A stretch of 15,861 nt of DNA from MFAQ01 sp964429015 (lineage in GTDB: Bacteria > Patescibacteriota > Microgenomatia > UBA1400 > MFAQ01), in the NCBI GenBank assembly GCA_964429015.1, contig CAYSAM010000018.1, positions 1-15,861 of the forward strand, read 5' to 3'. A program made the translations under genes and the position numbers. The notes beneath the pieces are model-generated. The model was not told where the DNA came from, did no database searches, and was given only the letters and a program-made list of their open reading frames with translations. Position 1 is the first letter of the stretch, and the number at the start of each line of letters is the position of its first letter. Positions 10,754 through 15,861 of this stretch are shown here, in pieces.

Positions 10754-12841
10754 ATGCTCTCAGTTGAAACTCTTCTAAACCCCAAGTCCATCACTATCAT
10801 TGGCGCCAGCAATGACACCAAAAAAGTTGGTGGCATAGTTACACAAAATATCATTGCAAGCTACAAAGGCCTAGTCTACCCAGTCAACCCCAAAGAAGAA
10901 ATCATCCAAGGACTCAAAAACTACAAAACCATTTCAGAACTACCAGACGTACCAGATCTAGCTATATTAGCCATTCCTGCAGAAAATGCTTTAGAGGTAC
11001 TTCCACAAATTGGGGACAAACGCATAAAAAATCTCCTGATATTTTCTGCAGGGTTCAAAGAAGCAGGGGAGCAAGGAAAAATACTGGAACAAAAGCTTTT
11101 GGTTTATACAAAGCAATACGAATTCAATATTTTAGGCCCAAATTGCCTTGGGTTTGTAAACAATCAAATTGCCCTAAATGCCACTTTTGCCAAAACACCA
11201 ACTACAAGAAGCAATCTATCTCTTATCTCACAGTCAGGTGCTATAGCCACCAGCTTTTTCGACTGGTGTAACACCAGCGGTTTAGGTTTTGACTTCTTTG
11301 TCACCATAGGCAACAAGTCGGTTCTCAACGAGAATCACTTTTTGGAATATTTAAGCCAAACAAACACTTACCAAGAACCAGGACTCTCTGTGCTAAAACC
11401 AATTGGTTTGTATTTAGAGTCAATCTCCTCAGGTTCACAGTTACTAAAAATTGCCAAGCAAATTAGTCTCACTCAACCAATATTTATTCTCAAGCCAGGT
11501 AAATCTACTGCTGCAGCCAACGCTATGCAGTCTCACACAGGATCTTTGGCTGGCTCCGACGAAGTTTTTGCCACCGCCCTAAAAGAGTCGGGGGTTATAA
11601 GGGCTCAAACCATGCAAGACTTTTTTAACCTTAGCAAAGCTCTCTCGTGGGAAAATGTTCCTAAATCCAACAAAATTGCCATCATTAGTAACGCCGGTGG
11701 GCCTGGCGTTATCAGTGCCGATGCTGTAAGTGAGTCTGGCTTAGAACTAGCAGCACTAAGTGAACAAACCCAAAATACCCTTGCGGAACACTTGCCTCGT
11801 ATGGCTGGACTCCACAATCCTATCGATGTCCTAGGTGACGCCCTTGCGAATAGATTTAACTCTGCCTTGGAGGCAGTACTGGCAGAAGAGCAGGTTAGTG
11901 CTGTTATTGTCATCCTTACTCCACAGCTAATGACAGAGATCGAAAAAACGGCTCAAACAGTCTCTATTCTCTCTGCCAAGTACCAAAAACCAATTTATTG
12001 CTCCTTTATAGGCGGAGCCGAGGCCAATAAAGGCGAGCAAATTCTAAACTCATCCAAAATTCCAAATTTCAGCTATCCAGAAGAAGCAATCCGTACCATG
12101 TCACTGGTTTACTCTTGGCAATCTTGGCGTCAGAAACAAATACCAGAAGAACAAACTCAACAAACTACCCAGATTCCAAGCGAAATAAATACCTTGTTAA
12201 CCAAACTAGACAATCAAAAACTTCTAGATCCGAATTCAGCCAATCAAATTTTTAATTACCTAAGACTTCCAATTCCCGAGAGTGTAATTACAACCAACCT
12301 TATCGATGCCGAAGAATATGTTAACCAAATTGGCTGGCCAGTAGTTCTAAAAACTGCCGACCCCAACCTAGTTCACAAAAGCGACAGTGGGGGAGTGGTG
12401 ACAAATATAAATAGCTTTGTGGAGCTAAGGCAAAATTGGCTAAAACTAAGCACTAGTCAGGACCTGCCCTTACAAGTTCAGAAACAAATTAAAAACGATT
12501 ACGAGCTAATAGTGGGGTTCAAAAGAGACAACAACTTTGGAGACTACCTGGTAATTGGACTGGGGGGGAAGATGGCAAACTTAATTAAAGATGCCAACTT
12601 ATGTCTACTACCTATCACCAAAAATAAATTAGAAAATGCACTCCAAAACTCCCAGTATTACCATCTTTTCACAGGCTACAGAGACTTTCCACAGATAAAT
12701 TTTCACGAATTTTCTAAACAAATTCAGGTTCTCTCTGACCTTTTCGCGGAGTACAGTCAAATAACAGAGATGGAAATAAATCCAGTAATCTTAAACGCCA
12801 CTGGTCACTACTTCGCCGACATCAAAATCTATTTAAACTAA
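10754..12841 (+). CDS. Acetate--CoA ligase (ADP-forming), fused alpha-beta subunits
   Basis: This enzyme converts acyl-CoA, ADP and phosphate to the acid, CoA and ATP, giving substrate-level ATP from acetyl-CoA in fermenting cells. The 695-aa chain has the fused order. A CoA-binding Rossmann domain comes first (about 1-130; ITIIGASND, VYPVNPK, ILGPNCLGF). Then come the ligase domains, with LISQSGAIATSFFDW (157-171) and phosphohistidine H261 in MQSHTGSLAG. The ATP-grasp domain (about 485-695) has WPVVLKTADPNLVHKSDSGGV (second phosphohistidine H541) and the terminal MEINPVIL metal/ATP block. This fused form is common in Patescibacteria, archaea and some anaerobes. No Shine-Dalgarno is visible before the ATG. 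It stands alone, with no phosphotransacetylase or pyruvate oxidoreductase beside it here. Acetate is the likely but not the only possible acid. Confidence 0.93.
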   Translation: MLSVETLLNPKSITIIGASNDTKKVGGIVTQNIIASYKGLVYPVNPKEEIIQGLKNYKTISELPDVPDLAILAIPAENALEVLPQIGDKRIKNLLIFSAGFKEAGEQGKILEQKLLVYTKQYEFNILGPNCLGFVNNQIALNATFAKTPTTRSNLSLISQSGAIATSFFDWCNTSGLGFDFFVTIGNKSVLNENHFLEYLSQTNTYQEPGLSVLKPIGLYLESISSGSQLLKIAKQISLTQPIFILKPGKSTAAANAMQSHTGSLAGSDEVFATALKESGVIRAQTMQDFFNLSKALSWENVPKSNKIAIISNAGGPGVISADAVSESGLELAALSEQTQNTLAEHLPRMAGLHNPIDVLGDALANRFNSALEAVLAEEQVSAVIVILTPQLMTEIEKTAQTVSILSAKYQKPIYCSFIGGAEANKGEQILNSSKIPNFSYPEEAIRTMSLVYSWQSWRQKQIPEEQTQQTTQIPSEINTLLTKLDNQKLLDPNSANQIFNYLRLPIPESVITTNLIDAEEYVNQIGWPVVLKTADPNLVHKSDSGGVVTNINSFVELRQNWLKLSTSQDLPLQVQKQIKNDYELIVGFKRDNNFGDYLVIGLGGKMANLIKDANLCLLPITKNKLENALQNSQYYHLFTGYRDFPQINFHEFSKQIQVLSDLFAEYSQITEMEINPVILNATGHYFADIKIYLN

Positions 12842-12910
12842 CTCTGTTCTCCAGGCATCCCCAGGGTCCAGTCCACGATCTATCACCTACAACCTAAACC
12901 CTACTAAAAC

Positions 12911-12941
12911 TTGACTTCCCAGTCTCCTTGGATACTATAAG
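12911..12941 (+). promoter_or_regulatory. Promoter-like sequence before a mini-ORF
   Basis: TTGACT (12911-12916) is followed by TACTAT at a 16-nt spacing or TATAAG at 19 nt. It stands alone in the gap behind the acyl-CoA synthetase gene and would drive 12967-13041 or a short RNA. Confidence 0.35.
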
Positions 12942-12966
12942 CACATTTCGTTCGCAAAACTTACAT

Positions 12967-13041
12967 ATGACATCAAAGGATATTTTGAAAAAAATCAGAA
13001 ATTTTATTTTATTTGCCCTAGCTTTCAAAACGGTTGCCTGA
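12967..13041 (+). CDS. Possible 24-aa hydrophobic peptide
   Basis: ATG to TGA encodes a short basic start (MTSKDILKKIRN) followed by a hydrophobic stretch (FILFALAF) and KTVA. This is the pattern of a small membrane peptide. It is preceded by a promoter-like site. A chance ORF is equally possible; the rest of 12842-13109 shows no other gene. Confidence 0.2.
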   Translation: MTSKDILKKIRNFILFALAFKTVA

Positions 13042-13109
13042 GCAGTTATTGGACAGTTATTACCATTGCTAAAAGCACCACTACTGAAATTTTAAAAAAC
13101 CGCAAAAGG

Positions 13110-13183
13110 TGCATCAAGAGGGATTCGAACCCCCGACCCCCTGTTCCGAAGACAGGTGCTCTATCCAGCTGAGCTATTGATGC
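13110..13183 (-). tRNA. tRNA-Arg (anticodon UCG)
   Basis: On the minus strand acceptor GCAUCAA (13183-13177) pairs with UUGAUGC (13117-13111), with discriminator A at 13110. The D-arm is AGCUCAGCUGGAUAGAGC. Anticodon stem CCUGU/ACAGG with loop CUUCGGA gives UCG. The T-arm is GGGGG-UUCGAAU-CCCUC. No CCA is encoded. It lies 13 nt behind tRNA-Lys on the same strand and is likely processed from the same transcript. Confidence 0.95.
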
Positions 13184-13196
13184 AAAAATATTTATG

Positions 13197-13269
13197 TGGG
13201 TCAGCCGGGACTCGAACCCGGGACAAATAGCTTAAGAGGCTACTGCTCTACCGACTGAGCTACTGACCC
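13197..13269 (-). tRNA. tRNA-Lys (anticodon CUU)
   Basis: On the minus strand acceptor GGGUCAG (13269-13263) pairs with CUGACCC (13204-13198), with discriminator A at 13197. The anticodon loop CUCUUAA gives CUU. The T-arm is CCGGG-UUCGAGU-CCCGG. No complete CCA is encoded (CA follows). It is first in a two-tRNA unit with tRNA-Arg. Confidence 0.95.
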
Positions 13270-13279
13270 AACTATCAGT

Positions 13280-13285
13280 ATTTTA
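13280..13285 (-). promoter_or_regulatory. -10 box of the tRNA-Lys/tRNA-Arg unit
   Basis: TAAAAT on the minus strand, 10 nt before the tRNA-Lys 5' end. The -35 region is not recognisable. Confidence 0.4.
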
Positions 13286-13353
13286 CCTTATTCGATCCCA
13301 AAAAATAGTCATTTCTTGACAACTACTCCAAAATCTGCCACCATAAATTTACA

Positions 13354-13959
13354 GTGCTACTCAAAAAACTCGTTAGCTTAGCTAGTCTTTTTCTTTTGCT
13401 GCTTTTTGTTGTCCAAAAAACAAACCATAAACTCCTCTCTCAAGAATCAACCCTTCAGACACTATTCATCTCTGCAAGTACTGCGGGTGGAGATGTTCTG
13501 GGTGTGAGTACCGAACCTGTTTTTGCTGCCTTACCTAGCTTTGATCAGCAAATGAGAACTGCAATCAAAATCGACGACGCCAGACCAGAAATAGTTCGTC
13601 AGTACCTCCACAAATACGGATCTCCATTAGAACCTCACGCCCAACTAATAGTTGACTTATCAGATCAAAACAACTTTGATTATCGCTGGATGGTGGCTAT
13701 CGCCCAACAAGAATCTAACCTCTGCAAGCGAATACCTGTGGACTCACATAACTGTTGGGGATGGGGAATATATGGCGACAAAGTCACTAGGTTTGATAGT
13801 TTTGAAGATGCTCTTCGCAGAATTGCTCCTCAGTTCACTAAAATCTTCCTAAAAGGGGATCACACCAAAGAACCGATGGAAGTAATGAAAACCTACACAC
13901 CACCATCTGATGGCTCCTGGGCCAACGGAGTATCTACCTTCTTTGGCCACTTGGAATAG
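13354..13959 (+). CDS. Exported lysozyme/glucosaminidase-like protein (201 aa)
   Basis: The N-terminus (LLKKLVSLASLFLLLLFVV) is a signal peptide or single membrane anchor, followed by about 50 residues of linker. The conserved part starts near residue 88 (YGSPLEPHAQLIVDLSDQ). RWMVAIAQQESNLC carries the likely catalytic Glu, and NCWGWGIYGDKVTRFDSFEDAL follows. YTPPSDGSWANGVSTFF closes the domain. This arrangement matches the short lysozyme-superfamily proteins common in Patescibacteria, expected to cut or bind peptidoglycan outside the membrane. The start is GTG at 13354. A TTGACA lies 32 nt upstream (13316-13321) but no well-spaced -10. A CATAAA 6 nt before the GTG (13342-13347) would make the message nearly leaderless. 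A palindromic repeat follows 6 nt behind the stop. Confidence 0.75.
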   Translation: MLLKKLVSLASLFLLLLFVVQKTNHKLLSQESTLQTLFISASTAGGDVLGVSTEPVFAALPSFDQQMRTAIKIDDARPEIVRQYLHKYGSPLEPHAQLIVDLSDQNNFDYRWMVAIAQQESNLCKRIPVDSHNCWGWGIYGDKVTRFDSFEDALRRIAPQFTKIFLKGDHTKEPMEVMKTYTPPSDGSWANGVSTFFGHLE

Positions 13960-13965
13960 AACTTC

Positions 13966-14071
13966 CGTCATTGCGAGTTTTGGTACTCCAAACCGAAGCA
14001 ATCTCCGAGAAAGATGCTAAATAACTAATTGGGGGGATTGCTTCAGCTCGACTACGAGATTCGCAATGACG
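13966..14071 (+). repeat. 106-bp palindrome-ended interspersed repeat, copy A
   Basis: Terminal inverted repeats CGTCATTGCGA (13966-13976) and TCGCAATGACG (14061-14071) enclose an inner pair, GAAGCAATC (13995-14003) and GATTGCTTC (14036-14044). The reverse complement of copy B (15699-15805) matches at about 97 of 107 positions. The CGTCATTGCGA...GAAGCAATC arrangement is, from general knowledge, a very widespread bacterial interspersed palindrome. It starts 6 nt behind the lysozyme-like stop codon and could end that transcript. No open reading frame or transposase is inside. Confidence 0.9.
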
Positions 14072-14094
14072 ATTCAATGCTAAAATAACCAGGT

Positions 14095-14100
14095 TACAAT
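14095..14100 (+). promoter_or_regulatory. -10 box of tRNA-Leu
   Basis: TACAAT, 9 nt before the tRNA 5' end. There is no clear -35 box; the preceding 24 nt separate it from repeat copy A. Confidence 0.4.
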
Positions 14101-14109
14101 ACAAAACAT

Positions 14110-14190
14110 GCCGAGGTGGCGAAATGGTAGACGCACTAGCTTTAGGAGCTAGCGGGGCAACCCATGGAGGTTCAAGTCCTCTCCTCGGCA
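14110..14190 (+). tRNA. tRNA-Leu (anticodon UAG)
   Basis: Acceptor GCCGAGG (14110-14116) pairs with CCUCGGC (14183-14189), with discriminator A 14190. Anticodon stem CUAGC/GCUAG with loop UUUAGGA gives UAG. A class II variable arm (CGGGGCAACCCA) and T-loop UUCAAGU complete it. No CCA is encoded. A 12-bp reverse-complement match to its T-arm (14171-14182) lies downstream at 14240-14251. Confidence 0.96.
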
Positions 14191-14198
14191 CTAATAAA

Positions 14199-14219
14199 TA
14201 TTTTTCCCTTGCGGAAAAA
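14199..14219 (+). terminator. Hairpin behind tRNA-Leu
   Basis: ATTTTTCC pairs perfectly with GGAAAAAT across a 5-nt loop. It is AT-rich and not followed by a clean U tract, so it may act as a terminator or a 3'-processing hairpin. Confidence 0.5.
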
Positions 14220-14235
14220 TAGTTATTTGATACCA

Positions 14236-14330
14236 AAAAAGAGGACTTGAAAGCCGGAAGTGCGACTGGCACTGAGGTGGGACCTTGAAGCAAACTCAGC
14301 AGAGTTTGACTGAAAGGCAAGTCCCACAAT
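14236..14330. ncRNA. Strongly structured segment, possible small RNA or tig leader
   Basis: Several perfect stems occur in 95 nt. GTGGGAC (14277-14283) pairs with GTCCCAC (14321-14327), enclosing CAAACTC-AGCA-GAGTTTG (14291-14308). GTGC/GCAC (14260-14272) forms a small hairpin. GGACTTG (14243-14249) can pair with CAAGTCC (14318-14324), in competition with the first stem. On the minus strand that last stem is followed by TCTTTTTT, so a minus-strand RNA would end like an intrinsic terminator. On the plus strand the same segment would be the leader of the trigger factor gene, starting 15 nt later. I do not recognise a known RNA family. Confidence 0.4.
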
Positions 14331-14344
14331 AAAAATAAATATAT

Positions 14345-15121
14345 ATGCAAATAACCGAACTAGAAATAAAAAATAATACTGCTAAGGTTGAAGTTCTTGT
14401 AACAAGGGCAGAGGTAGACGTGACAAAAGAACATGTTGTCGACGAAATGATCAAAAATATCACCGTCAAAGGCTTTCGTCAAGGCAAAGCACCAAAAAAT
14501 ATTGCCGAGCAAAACCTAGATCCAGAGAAACTAAACGGTCACATTATTACTCATGTTCTTAATGATACCGTCGTTTCCGTAATCAAAGAGAAAAACTACC
14601 AAACTTTAGGACGTCCAGTTTTAGAAAAACTAGAACCTCAAAAAGACGGTGATATAAAAATCAACATCAAGTTTCCTCTCTATCCAGAATTTAAACTTGG
14701 AAAATACCAGGACAAAATCAAAAAAATAACTAAAAAAGACAAAAAGGTCGAAGATATCTACGAAGTACTTCTCAAGGAAATCAAAATAGATGTACCACAA
14801 GACTTGATTGAAGAAGAATCAAAATATGCTCTAGAAAGATTGGCAGAACAGGCAAAATCTCTAAATATCACCCTCGAAAAGTACCTTGAGGCAATCAAAA
14901 AAACAGCCGAAGAAGTCAAAAAAGAATATGATAAAAATGCAGAAGAATCAATCAAACTTGATCTTATACTTCTAAAAATTGCAGATGAGCAAAAAATTGA
15001 AGTATCTGAGGAGGAGCTGGCAAGTATACTTACCGCTTCAGGCGCCAAAGAAAATCAAATTGACCAAATTAAATCTATACTCAAGCGCCGCAAGACCCTT
15101 GATTATCTAATGAGTCTTTGA
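14345..15121 (+). CDS. tig: Trigger factor without PPIase domain (258 aa)
   Basis: This is a ribosome-associated chaperone for nascent chains. The N-terminal ribosome-binding domain is clear: the signature loop KGFRQGKAPKNIAEQ (42-56) contacts the exit tunnel and is followed by a typical LGRPVLEKLEPQKDGDIKINIKFPLYPEFKLGKY block. At about residue 125 the chain goes almost straight into the helical C-terminal chaperone domain (VPQDLIEEESKYALERLAEQAKS...). The whole FKBP-type PPIase domain, about 100 residues, is therefore missing. The protein is 258 aa against about 430 in E. coli. Because the frame is intact and both remaining domains are complete, this is a real compact form rather than a damaged gene. 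It lies 25 nt before the DUF5660-like gene on the same strand. The leader is AT-rich without Shine-Dalgarno. Confidence 0.9.
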   Translation: MQITELEIKNNTAKVEVLVTRAEVDVTKEHVVDEMIKNITVKGFRQGKAPKNIAEQNLDPEKLNGHIITHVLNDTVVSVIKEKNYQTLGRPVLEKLEPQKDGDIKINIKFPLYPEFKLGKYQDKIKKITKKDKKVEDIYEVLLKEIKIDVPQDLIEEESKYALERLAEQAKSLNITLEKYLEAIKKTAEEVKKEYDKNAEESIKLDLILLKIADEQKIEVSEEELASILTASGAKENQIDQIKSILKRRKTLDYLMSL

Positions 15122-15146
15122 TAGGTTTATATTAAATATTTAGAGT

Positions 15147-15695
15147 ATGAACCTAACAAACTCTAGCAACAACCAGAGCAACACCAAAATCCAAAGTTTT
15201 TTGGAACAGCTTAGGGCGTCGCGTACCCAAAATCCAAAATCAGACCGCTCCGAAATTTTTGCAGACAATAACCCTTTTAAGGAAGTCCAAGCAAAAAAGG
15301 AGATAGAAAAACATCGTATTGATCTTTTTCACGAGGCACGTCAAAGGGAATGGAATAGTGTTTACTCTTCAAAAAACAAAGAGGTCAGCCAAAAACTAGA
15401 AAATATTCGCCTACAACTAAAATCTCTCATTAAACAAGTAGGCAAGCTAGACAAAAATCTGGAAAAAGCTGTTGAAAAACCCATTATTGATCCCGGCATA
15501 TATCACGAAACATTTTTTGATCACATTCAACACACTATTCAACTTCTAAACAAGAGTGTAAATAGTGCCAACACTTGGCTCGAAATCTTTAACCAAAGAT
15601 CATCCAAAAAAGGTTACTATTCCACTATGGCCAAAAGGGGTGGCAGTGCCTACACCCAAAGTAACGAACGAGTTATTGCCACCTCTGTAGGGTAA
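15147..15695 (+). CDS. DUF5660-like hypothetical protein (182 aa)
   Basis: This is a soluble, charged, mostly helical protein. Recognisable pieces are NPFKEVQAKKEIEKHRIDLFH (42-62), then REWNSVYSSKNKEVSQKLENIRLQL, a coiled-coil-like region to about residue 112, PGIYHETFFDHIQHTIQLLN (117-136), and a C-terminal GGSAYTQSNERVIATSVG. From memory this pattern is that of DUF5660, a family found in Patescibacteria with no known role; that assignment is moderately sure. It follows trigger factor by 25 nt and is probably in the same transcript. The first 30 residues are Asn/Ser-rich and probably disordered. A palindromic repeat (copy B) starts 3 nt behind its stop codon. Confidence 0.65.
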   Translation: MNLTNSSNNQSNTKIQSFLEQLRASRTQNPKSDRSEIFADNNPFKEVQAKKEIEKHRIDLFHEARQREWNSVYSSKNKEVSQKLENIRLQLKSLIKQVGKLDKNLEKAVEKPIIDPGIYHETFFDHIQHTIQLLNKSVNSANTWLEIFNQRSSKKGYYSTMAKRGGSAYTQSNERVIATSVG

Positions 15696-15698
15696 ATT

Positions 15699-15805
15699 CG
15701 TCATTGCGAATCTCATATTCGAGCTGAAGCAATCCCCGCCAACGAGTGATTTACCATCTGTCTCGAAGATTGCTTCGGTTTGGGGTACCAAAACTCGCAA
15801 TGACG
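15699..15805 (-). repeat. 107-bp palindrome-ended interspersed repeat, copy B
   Basis: This is the reverse complement of copy A (13966-14071), with 9 substitutions and one 1-nt insertion. The ends are CGTCATTGCGA (15699-15709) and TCGCAATGACG (15795-15805), and the inner pair GAAGCAATC/GATTGCTTC is intact. Directly behind it CAATGAC is repeated (15806-15812), a partial tandem copy of the terminal repeat. It starts 3 nt behind a stop codon. Confidence 0.9.
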
Positions 15806-15817
15806 CAATGACCTCCT

Positions 15818-15858
15818 CCCCGGATATCGACAGTAGTCTGCATCCGGGGTTTCCTTTC
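15818..15858 (+). terminator. GC-rich hairpin with T-rich tail at the window end
   Basis: CCCCGGAT (15818-15825) pairs perfectly with ATCCGGGG (15842-15849) over a 16-nt loop, followed by TTTCCTTTCT. It probably terminates the tig/DUF5660-like transcript behind repeat copy B. The loop is long for a terminator, so a leader structure for a gene beyond the window is an alternative. Confidence 0.55.
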
Positions 15859-15861
15859 TCG

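Noticed and set aside
11605..11913. Minus-strand ORF of 102 aa
   Set aside because: It lies inside the acyl-CoA synthetase gene, whose domains continue through the region without interruption.
13042..13066. CAGTTATTGGACAGTTATTACC as a further copy of the tRNA-His flank repeat
   Set aside because: Only about 8 bases are shared with R1/R2 and the context (behind a mini-ORF, near tRNA-Arg) differs; likely chance.
14241..14330. T-box or other known riboswitch upstream of trigger factor
   Set aside because: GAGGTGGGACC superficially recalls a T-box antiterminator, but the TGGNACCGCG core is absent and the downstream gene is not tRNA- or amino-acid-related.
13934..14350. Minus-strand ORF of 138 aa
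   Set aside because: It is antisense to tRNA-Leu, repeat copy A and the structured segment. Its RRGLEPPWVAPLAPKAS stretch is simply the tRNA-Leu gene read backwards.
1..15861. CRISPR array, integrase, transposase, IS element, rRNA
   Set aside because: No regularly spaced repeats, no recombinase or transposase motifs and no rRNA segments were found on either strand. The mobility claims rest on repeats only.

Overview
The window is AT-rich, densely packed bacterial DNA. It looks like a member of the Patescibacteria (Candidate Phyla Radiation), probably Microgenomates-like. That placement is an inference from gene style: a trigger factor lacking its PPIase domain, a fused ADP-forming acetyl-CoA synthetase, a short exported lysozyme-like protein, a DUF5660-like protein, small GIY-YIG and HNH nucleases beside tRNA genes, tRNA genes without an encoded CCA, and many genes whose -10 box sits only 5-14 nt before the start codon. 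No 16S rRNA or ribosomal protein is present to confirm it.

Layout. 1-530 holds tRNA-Gly(UCC) on the minus strand, with a 91-aa GIY-YIG nuclease gene inserted behind its 3' end and a second copy of the tRNA 3' end beyond the gene. 530-2262 is a minus-strand pair: an OpgC-like membrane acyltransferase and an AlkA-type DNA glycosylase. 2307-4010 is an ABC-F ATPase convergent with a cold-shock protein across a shared terminator. 4164-4701 is a TIR-domain gene with its own consensus promoter, Shine-Dalgarno and terminator. A Nudix hydrolase follows (minus), then a coupled DUF4256/aminoglycoside-phosphotransferase-like pair (plus) and a TfoX_N protein (minus).

7073-10042 is the most unusual stretch. 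Downstream of tRNA-His(GUG) on the minus strand lie a SHMT-like/alpha-beta hydrolase pair and then a GDPD-like gene, and degenerate copies of the tRNA-His 3' end and its flank recur after each block. This looks like stepwise accretion of small gene cassettes at a tRNA 3' end, with no integrase in view. tRNA-Pro(UGG) follows directly, with an HNH nuclease gene immediately behind it.

10754-12841 encodes the fused ADP-forming acyl-CoA synthetase (ATP from acetyl-CoA). 12842-13353 carries a possible mini-ORF and tRNA-Lys(CUU)/tRNA-Arg(UCG). 13354-15861 holds the lysozyme-like protein, tRNA-Leu(UAG), a strongly structured stretch that may be an RNA, the trigger factor and the DUF5660-like gene. 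Two ~106-bp, ~91% identical, palindrome-ended repeats in opposite orientation sit 3-6 nt behind the stop codons of the lysozyme-like and DUF5660-like genes.

Recurring themes are tRNA 3' ends as insertion sites, compact leaderless-looking promoters, and palindromic repeats serving as gene ends.
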